Shown here: piece by piece, positions 36,531-49,212 of the stretch
Layout: each line of letters opens with the position of its first letter
How positions within the stretch are numbered: position 1 is the first letter of the stretch
Source: Polytrichum commune
Lineage: Eukaryota > Streptophyta > Polytrichopsida > Polytrichales > Polytrichaceae
DNA length: 64,000 nucleotides
Reading direction: 5' to 3'
NCBI GenBank assembly: GCA_950295325.1
Contig: OX485808.1
Location: 20,730,527 to 20,794,526, forward strand
Notes under the pieces: model-generated
The model's database searches: none
Told to the model about the DNA's origin: nothing
Seen by the model: only the letters and a program-made list of their open reading frames with translations
Position numbers and translations under genes: made by a program

Positions 36531-39060
36531 GTCGTACAAGCCAAAATTTTCACTGTACAACCACCCCTTTCCTCTTCGGTGCACGCAATATCCCAAGCTC
36601 CTTCAATATTTCTTCACCGATGATACATATCTCTTTATCCACTGCAATGCGTGATGATGAAAAATAAATAAAAATTCAATCCACAAATCACCGCGATGAT
36701 ACAATCAGAACAACGAGGTGTCTATTCATGAAACCCTAGCGAGAGCTCCAGAACCTCCTCTCCCCTGCATCATTTCTTTCACTGCAACATCGACGAGATA
36801 AATGAAGTCGCATACCGAAACCAGCGGCCGTAGACTTACACTCACAGGAGGCGATCTAATCCGCGCAATGCAACATAAAGAGATGCAGAAACCAGCCGAG
36901 CAGATCCGATAAAAACCTCGATTGTCGACAAAATCCCACACGAAGCCTGAAGTCCAAAGGGAGGGCTCGTGTGCTGCCCCCTGCCATTGACATGCGAACC
37001 CCGGGTCCTGAACAAGATCCTAAACCAGGTTTCCTCTTGTAGGTCCCAGCCAACTGAGGTCCCATGCGAGGTCTCTTTGTTATGGACGTTAACTTTACCT
37101 TCTTTTTATGGTCAGGCCAGGGCTCTATTATCACTGGCAAGCTCTTCGTTCAAAAACTCATTATTACTGCTTCAGGCGAGTCCAATCTTCATCCAAAACA
37201 TTCATCCTTGTGCTTGGGATTGGCTTGGTAAACTTCTTGGTTTTCGCAAAAAAATTGCTAAGTGGCAATCCTCAAAGAAAGAGCATCTTGTCGGCGAAAA
37301 GCCTAATTTTTCCTTTTTTTGGTTTTCTCCATGTAAATTTTCAAAATGGATAAAATTGTCCAATATTTCACTATTAGCATGTTTATGGATGAATGTGACC
37401 ATTTTTCATCTAGGTAATGCAACATATAGAAAACCTATTATGATGGTGAGCACTACTTTGGCTATTATAACGAAACAAAACCAAAAAAAAAAAATGTGCA
37501 TTATCTACCTAATATATGATGGGTTTTGTAGTCATAATGTTGAATGTCAAAATGTAGTTCTTCAGGATGAGCAAGTGATAAAGAGTGAAGATACCTTCTA
37601 TCTTCTGATGGTTTGTGAGTGAAAGTTGAAGTTTCTTATGATAAGGACATTTAAGTAATAGAGAACACCATGTACAAAGAACATTGTGTAGTGGACATTT
37701 AAGTACTAGAGAACACCATGTCTGTCCCAATTTGAAAACATGCCAACAAATTTATAAAAACATTGCATTAGGTTGGGTACCAATATAAAAAGATAGTTTT
37801 CCATTTTACTTCTAATATGCTTTCAAGAATGTAATCATTGGGAATCGAAGCCCAAGAAGGAAAAAATGGAAGAAAATGAGCGTTACTCTTTGGGAGTGTA
37901 ACAACCATCCCTTTGAGGTCAAGATTGGATTTGATCGGAGAATCAAAACACATAATTGTTGGAGCCAAGGTTTTGAGTCCAACTTATATTGTAAAATGGA
38001 TAGTACCAACCAAGATTTCATGGGGGTTCCATCTAATCAAGAGATAAAATGTAATTGAGCAAGTTCATTTGCATTTAACCCTAAGCTATGTGTGTGATAT
38101 GTTTCACAATTTGTTATGGTAAGATCTCTCAAAAAACCCTTTTTGATCCTACATACATGTTTTGCACATTGTTGAAAGGTCTCAATGATTTGGAGCCTCG
38201 CTATAACAAGATGACTTTAGAATTGTACCAATTTTTTTTACTAAGGACAATTAGATAATAAAGTTCACACTCAATCTCGAAAGCACCAAAAACATACTTT
38301 GATGGCCATCTTCACCATACTAGGTCAAATTATAAAGAAATTACATCTTTTTCCCCCAACAATGTCTCAATAAGCGATCGGTTTCAATAAAACATAGTAA
38401 TAGTTAATGCTGGAATTTCTCTCATCTATGTTATGTACATTTGAAATACATCCATTTTCATTTGGGAATTGCTTGGGAACTTCACTTATCATTGGGAACT
38501 TCATGATAATCAAGGTTAAAGTGTAGAATGGGCATGGTTAGGGTTAGAGTGGCCTCATGTCTAGCAATATGTTGCTTTGTACACGGGTGATATAGTATCA
38601 CCAATATATTAATGCTAAACGTCATGCATCATGATTGTTGTCTAATTTCTTATTAAACAACTCTTTATATTTTGGTGTTAATGAAATTAATAGTTTTCAA
38701 AAGTTAGTAGGGAATTTAGATAAGTTGATAGTCGCTAACTTGGGGTAGGTAACACCAAAGATCTTTGGACTCCTATTTCAAGAGGTCTTGAAAATATTCA
38801 TATTTGTTTGGAGTTAAAAGTTATCATTTCATACCATCTATATTGCTTAAACTCGTTGTATATAAATATGTTTTAAGCTCATATTACTTATGTTTTTGTA
38901 TTCCCTCAATAGTACGACAATTTTATGCCATTTGTCATATTAACAAGAAGACAACACCTCGATAATATGACATATTTCTTGTGTTTCCCAAATGTGTCAT
39001 ACTAAAGAGGGAGAACAATATATGACAAAGCCAAGAAAAACATCATTGATTGCAATAATA
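36531..39060. other. Upstream flank of TMEM115-like gene and intergenic
   Basis: The first ~450 bp are GC-richer and probably hold promoter and leader. Two direct copies of a ~29-bp phrase (GGACATTTAAGTA...AGAACACCATGT) lie at about 37,643 and 37,693. Frames such as 36,969-37,622 have no recognisable domain. Beyond 37.8 kb I see nothing. Confidence 0.45.
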
Positions 39061-39091
39061 AGTATTGACACTCGTTTACAATATGATCCCC

Positions 39092-39300
39092 AGTGCCCGG
39101 GAAATTTTTGAGCATAGTCGGTCAAGATCCATGTGATTCTAAATCCAACCAATTACATGTCGACATCCTTCAATTTTCCTTTATCAAATTGGGGCATATT
39201 CTTCCATAGATTCCTCTAAAATGATGGGTAATTCTTCTCAAACTCAAAAGGTTCAACTGTGACAAACTGACAGTTCTCCCTGGACAATAGAGCCCCACCA
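39092..39300. repeat. Dispersed AACCGGTT-rich repeat, copy 4
   Basis: Matches copy 1 most closely (CAGTGCCC..., 'gtcggtcaagatcc', 'ctctaaaatgatgggtaa', 'acagttctccctggaca'), although its CCGGTT motifs have decayed to CCAATT and AAGGTT. Confidence 0.7.
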
Positions 39301-39849
39301 TGCTGACAGGCTTATTAATATGAAGGTTTGATTCCAAGTATACAATAATTGACTTGATGTCTATCAGTGCCACATCAGAAACAAGAACTCTGAGGACCTC
39401 AATCGGGATCTCACTAGGGACCTCAGAGGTCAGGCACTCAATCATGCCCTCAATTTAGGGGACCTGGGTTGAGGACCTGGATGGCAGAGGAAGCATGGGA
39501 GAATAATTAATATGTAGTCTTCGTGCGATGATGTAATAACACGATCAAAGTTTGACGAAAAGAGGCAAGGATTTGCACGGTGGATGGAGGGTTTCATTGT
39601 GTTTGTAGCATGTCGAACTAAATTTCTGGGAGAAAAGGAAAAAAACACAAAATGTGGGGGTTTATGGCCACCGGATTACGTCCAATTCGTTGGGTTTTGG
39701 CAATTTAGGGGTTTGAGAAGGCATGGCGGACGATGGTGAAATGTCAGTGCCGGTAAGGGGAGATGCTCAAGTTTTTGGATCTTTTATTGAAGCATGCAAA
39801 GTTGTTGAAGGATTTGATGTGTTCATGTTCACAATATGGTTGTGACATT
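39301..39849. other. Intergenic, nothing recognised
   Basis: Contains recurring short 'gaggacct' and 'gggacctcag' phrases but no gene or defined element. Confidence 0.4.
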
Positions 39850-40310
39850 GTTTCAGTTATGTAGTTTTCAGATGTTTGGGAGTGGGTGCAGGCTCAAAAT
39901 TGATGAACAAATGGGAGTTCACTTTTATTTGTTTGAAACCGTGTTACCCATTTGGATCATGACTGCCATATGCAATTTTTTCGCTACCTAATATGTGACT
40001 TGCATATGAAGCGATCGCACATACGTTCTTGCCTAAATTTTTGCCATGATATGATACTCGTAGTAAACCTTTCGCTCAAGTAGATTTTTTCTCTCCGAAT
40101 TCTCCTGTTCTCAATTTGGTGTTGTAGTTTATAAGTTATGTAGTTTTGAGATGTTTGGGAGTGAATGCAGGCTCAAAATTAAAGAATTATTTTTCTCTAC
40201 CTAATATGTGACTTGCATTTGAAGCTACCACTATATATAAACTCTTGCTTACATTTATGTCATGATGTGGTACTCGCAATCATCAAACCTTTCTTTTAAG
40301 CGGACAATTT
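39850..40310 (+). repeat. Direct duplication of a ~200-250 bp unit
   Basis: The first copy (about 39,858-40,098) and second (about 40,140-40,310) share 'gatgtttgggagtg', 'gcaggctcaaaatt', 'ctacctaatatgtgacttgc', 'catgat(a/g)t' and 'tactcg'. No coding content. Confidence 0.7.
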
Positions 40311-41060
40311 CCTCAGAGCTCTATGATGTAGGTGATGAGAGTGCATTGGTCCCTTATATTTGCCTACTAAGACAAGTTTAGAAAGATCTTGGAGTTTGAA
40401 TCATAGTTTTGGATCATAGCCCGATCGTAGTCAAAACTTTGGTTGTCTCCGACCAAATTTATTGGACACTAATCGAACTTGCATGGAAGAATGATGGGGT
40501 TTACTATATTGCACCATACTTCACGCCTTTTGCACTCAATTGTCCGATTGTGTTTTTTTGTCTACATATATTATCTATGCCCATGATTGTGTGCAAAACA
40601 TTTCCACTTGCTACAGTATCTTCCCCCAATTTGCAACCTGGATTGTGTCCATTTGCTTATGAGAATATGTTTATGTGATAGTAGGATTTATGGTCTTTGC
40701 AATCCAACTATAGAACATAACATACTTAAAGGATATGGCCAAAAAGCCAATGTTGACATTGAAAGGTGTTATGAATTTCAAAATGGATGCGGATCAAAGA
40801 GTATAGCAACCTTTGGTTTATAAGAGCCTGCATGCATCACTTTTGTCTGAAATACATGATCTGTTTGTACAAATTCTCACCACCTTACTCAATGTAAAAA
40901 CTAGCCTGCATGTAGAACCAACTATTGTAAATCCGATAGTCCAAAATCTCTTTTGCCTCTTGCATCATGCATTCAATATGAAGCTTGATTTTTTTTCTTT
41001 TGGCTCTTTCATCTGACAAAATGCATATGTATTCATGTGAAACTGTTTTTTGCCCATGCA
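40311..41060. other. Stretch before the TMEM115-like pseudogene
   Basis: Frames at 40,409-40,678 and 40,587-40,823 show no domain. I could not find a counterpart of the parent gene's tiny first exon. Confidence 0.4.
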
Positions 41061-41061
41061 G

Positions 41062-43887
41062 AGAGGAAGGACGTTTTTAGGCCTCACCAAACCCTCCAAA
41101 GGGATAGCTGCAGTCCTTGTGGCAGGCTTCCTTGCACATGTAGTCTCTCCTTATACCACTGATCACTATATTCGTAAATTTGAGACTTTCTCTTGTCTCA
41201 AATTAATATATGGACCACAACAACATGGTCTAATGTTTGGGTCGTCCTACCTAAACCATCTTGATATGAGTTCTTAATTGGGTTCTTGATATGAACACCC
41301 GCTTCAAAGTATTTGCATCTTACAACATTCTCCAATATATGTGTGATTTTATCCATGTTCTTATATTTGTAACTGTCTCAAAATGCCGAAAAAGTCCCAA
41401 ATTAACGAATATAGTGATACTGCCAATTTTGCACTGATACCTGCAAAGTATGCACCCTAACTCACCAAACTCATGTATGTATTTCTTTTGGATTTTGTGA
41501 AACTAGAGATTGCATGCAAGTTGCAGGTGGCATTTTCATTACTTTATTAAGATGTGCTGGTAATGCATTGAGGATTTTTGACATGCTTCAAAGATATTTG
41601 TTGGGACTTCACCCCTTCAGTAGCAAGGCTGTCCGGTTGCATTTAGCAGGCTATTTTGTACGGGCCTTGTGTCATACTTACTGATCATGCACCTCCCAAA
41701 ATGTGTTATATTGCATATCCATACATTTCTTTTGGAATATTGTCACAGCATGTTACTTGGAGACAACAATCTGGGGAGTAAGTTACCTTTTTATGAGAAT
41801 GAGGTTGTCCCCACAATGGTATTGTCCAGGGAATTTCTTATAAAAGTGTGTTTGTTATATCTATGAGGTTTGTGGAGGAGTTTACGCTAAGGTGTTGGTT
41901 TAAAACTGAAGAACTTCACTTCTCATAAGACTATGTACATACCTTAGTGCTTTGTCTTCTTCAGGACGTAAATCTTCTTGCATGTCCTTTTGATTACTGA
42001 CTGTAGTTGGCAGTGAGCATATTTACCCTACTTGTTGTTGGAAGATTTATGTAGCCATTGTGGGGTTCAAGGGAGTTCTTCAAGTTTATCATTTTTGTCA
42101 ACTTCTTCACATCCACAATCACTTTTGTTTTGGCCATCTTCCTCTACATCATCACAAGAGTAGAAAACTTTCTGTGAGTGCATCTCTATCATTTATGGAG
42201 AGTGCTCACTACTTTAGTTTCATACTATTTTGTCTTTGTGATGTAGCATATGCATGGTAGTATTGGCCTATCGGTCTATATTATCATGAACATTTCATAG
42301 AAACACCAACATGGGCTTATAGATGTATAGAGAGTTAAAATTTAGAGGGTCCCCATGTGCTCAAAAAGGATTTTTCATGAGTGGGAATGGTGGATTGGTT
42401 TGCAGGTATTCACCCATATCAGGGTTTCATGGAGTGGTGGCTGGGTTTCTGGTGGGCCATGAAACAAATTATGCCAGATCAAGATTCGGGAGTCTTTAAG
42501 CTGCATGTTAAGGTCGGATTTGTCTTTTATGTTGTCATTTTGTTATGGTGCAAAATTGAATCCCATTTGTGTGTGGCAGACAATGCTAGACTCTTATCTT
42601 GATAGGTTTTATAGTTGATCCATGCTTGTAGGACAACTTGTGTAATTTCAGGTGAGTTAATGCTGACAAAGATGGTGCACTTTATGGATGCAGTGGTTGC
42701 CTTCTATAATTGTCGGAGTTTTGCATTTGAGTAGTTTTTTCTCCACGGAGCCGATTCAATATGTGCCTTTTGTTATATTTGGAACATATGGGGCCTGGAT
42801 GTACTTGCGGTGTCTCCAGAAAAGCCCTGAAACAAGATTGGTGGGGGACCATCGTGCTGAGTTTGCCTTCGCTACTTTCTTCCCTGGACCCCTTCAGTAC
42901 GTGCCAGATCCATATCAAAGTGATTAAAATTATATTGGATTCCGATTCTCTTGCATTGGTAACAAAGGTTTGCAAGCCAGAGCATCATCATGCCATTAAT
43001 TAGGTTGCTAGTGCCACTGTTGTTGTCAATTTTTTGAGTAGATTCAAAATGTGGGTCGATTGGTTGAGTTATAATTTCATGTGTCAGTACAGAGGAACGA
43101 TGGGACGCATTATGGGAGACTCTCTTGTATATATATATTTCTGAGAGTTCTTCTAAAGTTGTATGATGGGACAAGAGAATGGGCTCAATTGTAGATGCTA
43201 GGAGTTGTGCACTGAAGGATTCATCATCATCTTTGTGTAATGTTCAACTTAACATTGTGTGATTTGCACCTACATCACCTATGTAGCGATCATCAATTTT
43301 TTGTGTTAATTTGGTATCTTTTCATCTCAAACCTTTTGTGATTCCAATCTCAACAATCTTCCATAACATTTTTTGTGGGTGAAGAAGTCAAGGCGCTCAA
43401 GATGGCACTGCATGGATTAAACTTAAAAAGCCCTTCCGTGTTATGATGCTACGGAGGCCAGTAGACAAAGGTATTATCTCCAATCTTATTTATCCAGTTT
43501 AGTAGTTTGTCAAAGCTTACGATGAGTATCGGAAAGGATAATTATCCACCAAATCAAGATGGCATTCAGGAAGACCCAGGCCCTTCGGTCCACATCATTT
43601 CCACCTCTGCTAGACAATTAGTGCAACATGCATCAATTATTTCCACACTAATATGCCACCCACATCTATAGGACTATTCAGTTTAGTAAGCACTAGGGAT
43701 GGAAGATTGCACTGTCAACAAAGCACTTTTTGTTTGTAAAATCCTCTTTGTGAGCAGGGAGAGAGGGGCTCTTGCACTAGAGGAGAAACTTGTTATTACA
43801 ACATCCGAAGCAGGTCCAGCAGATGCAGCCCCAAAGATCTCAATAGGAAATTTCGAACTAGTAGCATCCGAGGAATTACTTGTCTAG
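41062..43887 (+). pseudogene. Inverted, intron-containing pseudogene of the TMEM115-like gene
   Basis: Counterparts of parent exons 2-8: 41062-41447 (split by a MITE), 41717-41777, 42007-42173, 42406-42512, 42694-42896, about 43385-43470, 43758-43887. Exons 3, 4 and 6 keep exactly the parent lengths (61, 167, 203 nt), and introns are retained, so this is a DNA-level duplication, not a retrocopy. Lesions: MITE in exon 2; loss of the exon 3 acceptor (AG to AT before 41,717); in-frame TAG at 42,052-42,054 in exon 4; a 1-nt insertion in exon 5 near 42,448-42,456 together with a 3-nt deletion; exon 7 badly eroded. Exon 6 (FFSTEPIQYVPFVIFGTYGA) and exon 8 (ending FELVASEELLV then stop) are still open. 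No alternative functional product is supported. Confidence 0.93.
41162..41418. mobile_element. MITE with 4-bp TSD, 257 bp, inserted in pseudogene exon 2
   Basis: Terminal inverted repeats of about 31 bp begin ATCACTATATTCGTAAATTT (left) and ATCACTATATTCGTTAATTT (right, reverse complement). ACTG flanks both ends (41,158-41,161 and 41,419-41,422). Removing the element and one ACTG restores an exon tail of exactly the parent length. Related copies lie at 12,841-13,086 and about 6783. Non-coding. Confidence 0.9.
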
Positions 43888-44384
43888 ACCAGTGACAAAT
43901 TTTCACATGCTATGTACATGGCTGCCATACCTTTCTTTTCCTTCTCAAAATGCTCTGCATGGGATACTGCATCATCACTAGACACTCAAACTTAATTGTA
44001 CTGCATTAGCTAGAGTGTTTGGTTTTGCAGAAGTTGAGTTTCTTATACACCAATTATGTACATACCACATGTGAAGAAATTGTTAGACTTAGAAGTCAAT
44101 AGACTCATTTTCTTTTGTTTACTAGCACTCTCTCGTGGTGTGAGGTGATATGTACAAAAACATGCATAAGGCCTTGGTTGGATCATATCCGTACAAGCAG
44201 TTATTAAGGCTCAATCTGAGGTGTAAGTTTGTGTTGTTTTCACAGTTGAGCAATGGGAAATTCAATCTTTGTATGATATTGAGAAATACGTGCAAAAAAT
44301 TGTAGGGTGGAATAAAAACCAAAGGAGTAAAATTTATAAAAACAATTCACATGAATATAAGTTACTAAAGATTTGGTTTGAAAA

Positions 44385-45745
44385 TATATATTAGGTATAT
44401 TCCAAGGATATTCATCAAATGGTTGGAATATCCCATGAATATGCGCATTTTTTTCATAGCCCCCTTTGAATATACCCTTTCATAGCATGTGATTCATATC
44501 CCTACAAGGGAGTTATCCCCAAGAGCTAAATTTGAGCATTGGTTGGACTAAATTGACAAACCTATGTAGGCTTGAACGATGGGTGCATTGTGGAGACCAC
44601 CACAAGGTCACCAACTTCTTATATATGGAATTGCAAATGTGCTTAGAGTCAACATTTGACCATCACTTTGATAGTGTTTTGCTATTATTTAAGTAATGAT
44701 ATGTGGATCATCTTGCCTTATGACTGAGAAGTTAGTTTCTCAAGCTTTAGTTCCATAATTTTCTCATTGAGGTTTAAGTCTTACATGATGACATGCTCAA
44801 GCACATCTACGAGTGAAGTCCACTCTTAAGTAGATGATGTACCAAATGTCAATGATCCTTTTTCCTTGCTCCTTGTGTGCAAGTTGGAGGGAGGAATCAT
44901 ACTTTATTTGGAAATCTCTCCTAAAGGATTGGGAGAATTTAGACATTTCGAATGCTATTTTATAGTTTCAATCCACCTTATATTTCTCTAATATAAGACT
45001 AGTAAGGTGGTCGAAAGGATTGATCACACACCTTTGCAACATTTTCAACTTTGGATGTTCATCTGATGATAGGTATGGACAAGTATGGCAATGTATAGTA
45101 TGCTTTCCTCAGTGGGAGCATTTGTGGATGGCCATACCAAACTTTTGTTATGTATAATCACACCGATATCATGAGCAATGTTGGAAATGCAAAGCACATA
45201 TTGATTTGCAAAACACTCTGAACAATTCTTCCATTGAGAATAAGTGTCATGGTTTGTATTGCAAGACGGCATGTTGTTACCTCAACTAATCATATTTCCT
45301 TTGAGTTTGCACTATAAGATTGTGCACCACCACCTGCGCTCACAAATAAGCAAGGGCATAACCATTCTCGTCAGTTTCTTTGAATTTCTTTTGGCAAAGT
45401 TTTAAGCCGTCCCTGCCTATGATGTAAGGTAGGACTAAAATTATTTCAGTTGAGATATCTGTCCATGGGGTGACAAACATGCACTTGATAGTCCAATGGG
45501 GTCTCTCTCACTTAGTAGAATTTTAGGTGCAATAAAAAAATAGGGTCATGTTCAATGTTGCAAATTAAAATGTACAAGAAGATCTACAAAAACTTAAGAT
45601 ATTGAAATTTTATATTGAAAAATACTAGATATTTTCAAGATATTTATCAAACTATATGGAATATCCCATGAATGTGGGAATTTCTTCGTAGCCCCTTTGA
45701 AAATATCCCTCTATCTCAAGTGGTTCATATACTCACAAAGGAGTG
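44385..45745 (+). repeat. Pair of direct ~130-bp repeats 1.2 kb apart
   Basis: About 44,385-44,520 and 45,616-45,745 share 'ggaatatcccatgaat', 'gcccctttga', 'atatccct' and 'gtggttcatat'. The sequence between has no recognised gene. They could be degenerate long terminal repeats of a small element, but no primer-binding site or polyprotein was seen. Confidence 0.5.
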
Positions 45746-47400
45746 AATTGTGAACCCCCAACCTTACCCCCGGGCATGGCAAAACTTTTCCTTTGTGAAC
45801 TTTGAAGCTCTCATAATTAGCTCCATTGCAAGCATGTACTAGTTCTCTTCTTCGGCGCACTCCATGGCCCCATGGAGTTGATACTTAATTTATAATAACC
45901 CATGTCATATATGAGGTCAAGGAGTCTTGGATTGTGAGCTTGTGTACGACAAATGGTTCTAATGAAGGCATGATGTTTTCTCCTTGAATACCATCAAATT
46001 ATTCTCCTAGGTTTGTTTGTGGATTCATCATAACCATATGATACATGAGATGGCATTCTGTGATTGGCCTGGCCTCGAGGAATACGACTTTCCCAGAGCA
46101 TAACCTTCTTCCACCTTCAAAATAGGTCATTGATCTCCATTATCGGAGGGTTCAGAGGGGAGGACGCCAAAATGATCATGTTTAGTAACCCCATCTAAGC
46201 CTCCCAACCCTCGAGAGTTACCCAGTCCAAGATTACACTTAGTGTGGGGTTATTATTTGTAAACCTTCATAGATCAATAATCTCTGGCTAGCCAAATTGA
46301 CCACATGGTGTCAGTGTTGCCATTTTATGCACATTGACAATTCATTCATTCCCAACTTCTTCAATGCCAACTGTAAATTATAGATTGGCACACGAAATTG
46401 GGAGATGGCCATAATCCACATGCCATTGGGGTTGATGCGCAATGCAATCGGGAAAGAGTGCGATCCGGCATCACTACCTATTAATTGCGAGGTGCAACTT
46501 GTGGACTTGGGCAATGAACAGGTCTATCAACTTCAACTGGCTCCAAGGGGCATTCTACGGGTTGTAACAATAATCTCAAGTACTCATCATCATCATCATC
46601 ATCATCATCATCCCCTTTAATTATGTTTGAATCTGCACTTTTTGAACCATGGGTGGCCAATTTGTGTGATGAGGCACTTTCAAAAGTCCGTAATTCCTTC
46701 TTCCCATTAATTGGACTTGTTGACCTTCCTCGCATATCGATCTGCACGTAGAGCACATTGTAATTGCTCGGCTTCTCGTGACTCTTTCCCACGCGTCGTG
46801 GTTTTGTGGTGTTTGTCTGGCAGCTAAAGCAGGAGGAGGCGGGAGGAGGAGGAACATATGCAGATCCCATGAACGCATCTATTGAGGGTTGAGACCATCA
46901 TCACCACAAAATTTCCAAATGGTGGTATTATAATATGTGGTTATTATGCTAAATTTATATCTAGTGGTATATAGGGCAAATATCTTACAATAGAGGCATA
47001 TTTTTTATGTAGCAAAATGTGACACATAGTAGGTCCACTTTGCATGAGGGTTGAGGCCATCAAAATCCGAAACCAATTCACACGAAATATTGACTCGGGC
47101 GAAGAAGGGAGTCAGAAGCTTTGACACGGTCTCAAAGAAACAAACTAGGTTTTTTATGTTGGTCCAGCCCAATTCCCTTCCCTCATGTTAGATTGTGTTA
47201 GATTTAGTCATCAGTGCATTGAAAAATGGCGTCAGCTCGCTAGAATATGAATTTTAGGGAATGACGTTGACCGTGGGGTTGATTTAGTGAATTAGACCGA
47301 TCACATACAAGGATTCACGCATGTCATAGCCCCAATTTGGCCTTGACACCTATCGTAAAGCAACCCTTAGAAAAGGATAAAGAAGAAGAAAAAATAAATT
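45746..47400. other. Intergenic; ATC trinucleotide repeat at 46,584-46,612
   Basis: The (ATC)n run encodes poly-Asp in a minus-strand frame at 46,481-46,870 (starting MGSAYVPPPPASS), whose composition is somewhat protein-like but which matches no family I know. A plus-strand frame at 46,405-46,620 overlaps it. Neither is called as a gene. Confidence 0.4.
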
Positions 47401-47410
47401 TTATTATGCA

Positions 47411-48520
47411 TTAGTAAAGGCTTTTACTATTGTCTCTCCAGGATGAAAATTGTGCTGGATGAAGTTTGCGACGATGGAACCTTGCATGAGGGGCGACCTC
47501 TGTTCGGCATCGCCCGTCCGCGCATCCGTGGCGCAAACTCTTGCACTTGTGATGCGTCGCAGCTTGTGATTTCGTGCCCCGGGTGGCCGTGGGCTGCCAA
47601 TACATGATTGGTAGCGCGCGCCGGCCGAATTCGGGGACTTCCGTCGACGAATTCCACAATGGCGACATGCTGCTGGACTTAATTGGGTTCCCGGGGCACC
47701 CGAGCTCCGCCCGACTGCAATGGTTGTGAGGCGAGACGGGCCTCGATCTACGCGATCCACGTGAGCTTGAGCGCGCAGCCCGCGCCCTCCGCCGCGACGC
47801 GGATTGCTCCGGGTTCGGTGGCACGGATTGTGATCGGCTGTCCGGAGGCGAAGAGTTACGAGGTATCCTCGACCTCCTCGAGCCTCGCCGACTTCGTCGG
47901 TTTTTCGGGCACTCGAATTCCTTCTTCAGCACTTCGTCCACCTCATCCTTCAGCGACGTGAGCATGTTGCGCACCGCGCATAATACGCTGCCGCCTTCAT
48001 TCTTTTGCGCCCCTGTCATGCTGGACCTCGTCTTACTTAGCCTCCTAAACGGCGCCCTGCCTTTGTCATAGATTTGATGCTTTGAGGCAAAGAATTACAA
48101 AGGTTTCCTCAACCTCTTCGATCGCCGCAACTCCAACAACGTCGTAATCCCCGCTCAGACCTGTTCATGAGCGATGCACTCTTCCATTTGTTTTTGTGTC
48201 CAACAATGGGTGCATTGGGATTGCGGCGAACAATCTTGGAGTGGATTGTCAGGTGTTCAATTCGGGTGGGCGTCCAGATTGGGTGGAACCCGAAACTCAG
48301 AACGCAGTGTAGGGGCCTTGTTTGGTTCGTCGGTATTTCGGACACTCGAATTCTTTCTTCAGGACTTCTTCAACATTCGAAGTCCTTCTATCAGACCCAT
48401 CATAGTGTAGTTTGCGTGCATGTTCATGTTTATCTTGGCCTCCACTCGCGATGTACACATGATCGACTTAGCTTCCGCGAGCCTGAGCTTCAAGCAACAA
48501 TTGTGATCGGGGGCAGATGA
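47411..48520 (-). pseudogene. GC-rich coding-like block with internal duplication, unrecognised
   Basis: This block is markedly GC-richer than its neighbours. The minus-strand frame 48,019-47,411 contains LCAVRNMLTSLKDEVDEVL and KKEFECPKNRRSRRGSRR, then becomes Arg/Ser-rich. Near 48,380-48,310 the minus strand again reads SNVEEVLKKEFECPKYRR, in a different surrounding frame. A second pair of matches, about 47,843-47,890 and 48,083-48,130 (GAGGCRAAGARTTAC), is also present. So a coding segment was duplicated and has decayed. I do not recognise the protein; a captured gene fragment is possible. Confidence 0.4.
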
Positions 48521-48559
48521 TCTAAGCAGGTCAGAAACGAGAAGTAACATCTACATGGA

Positions 48560-49130
48560 GGCCACATCACAAATCTCTAAATTCATGTACCATCAACACT
48601 GATTTCACATCGATTTAATCGCATCAAACTACAACACTGAATCAGTGCCTACCAAATATAGGGTTGCAATTTTAATTTACTCTTTATATGTTTTATAGTT
48701 GCATGACCTAAAAGGTTGAATTATGAGTTGAATCGATGTGGAATGGACCATCAGTTCAGCGTTGAGCTTGCACTGAAAAGATACTAAACCCTAAAGGGTA
48801 TGTATCGCCACCGACTCAACATCAAACGCTGGTCACTTGCATTCTAGAATGCTCATCACAAACCTCTAAACTTTTAGATCAACACTAATTTCGTAATGAT
48901 TCAAACTGCAACACTGAATCAGTGCCTACCAAACATACAGTTGCAATTCCACTCAATTGTTTCTATGTTTTTTAGATGCAAGACCCTAAAAGCTTGTGTT
49001 ATGAGTTGAATCACTGCTGAATGAGTCATCAGCTTCATGTTGAGTTTAATTTGCACTGAAAAGTTTTTTTACCTGTGAAGGTAAGAATTGCCACTGTCTC
49101 AACATTAAACGCTGGTCACTTGCATGTGGA
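48560..49130 (+). repeat. Tandem duplication of a ~285-bp unit
   Basis: Copy 1 (about 48,565-48,850) and copy 2 (about 48,850-49,130) share 'atcacaaa(t/c)ctctaaa', 'caacactgaatcagtgccta', 'tgttatgagttgaatc' type blocks, 'gcactgaaaag' and 'aaacgctggtcacttgca'. Non-coding. Confidence 0.82.
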
Positions 49131-49174
49131 GATGAGAGCAAGTTGTTCACAGCGTCCATATGGACATTCATGAA

Positions 49175-49212
49175 ATGCCCATGAATGTCATGAAATGGGC
49201 ATTCATGGGCAT
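49175..49212. other. Perfect 13-bp inverted repeat
   Basis: ATGCCCATGAATG at 49,175-49,187 pairs perfectly with CATTCATGGGCAT at 49,200-49,212 around a 12-nt loop. Related TGGACATTCATG phrases lie nearby. Function unknown. Confidence 0.7.

Noticed and set aside
44385-45745. Solo LTR retrotransposon bounded by the two 130-bp repeats
   Set aside because: No TG...CA ends, primer-binding site or gag/pol sequence could be seen, so only a direct repeat is reported.
46481-46870. Minus-strand frame with poly-Asp
   Set aside because: The poly-Asp comes from an ATC microsatellite and no homologue or splice context is evident.
47404-47961. Arg-rich and Pro-rich frames in several phases of the GC-rich block
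   Set aside because: High GC keeps all frames open; only the duplicated LKKEFECPK segment has independent support.
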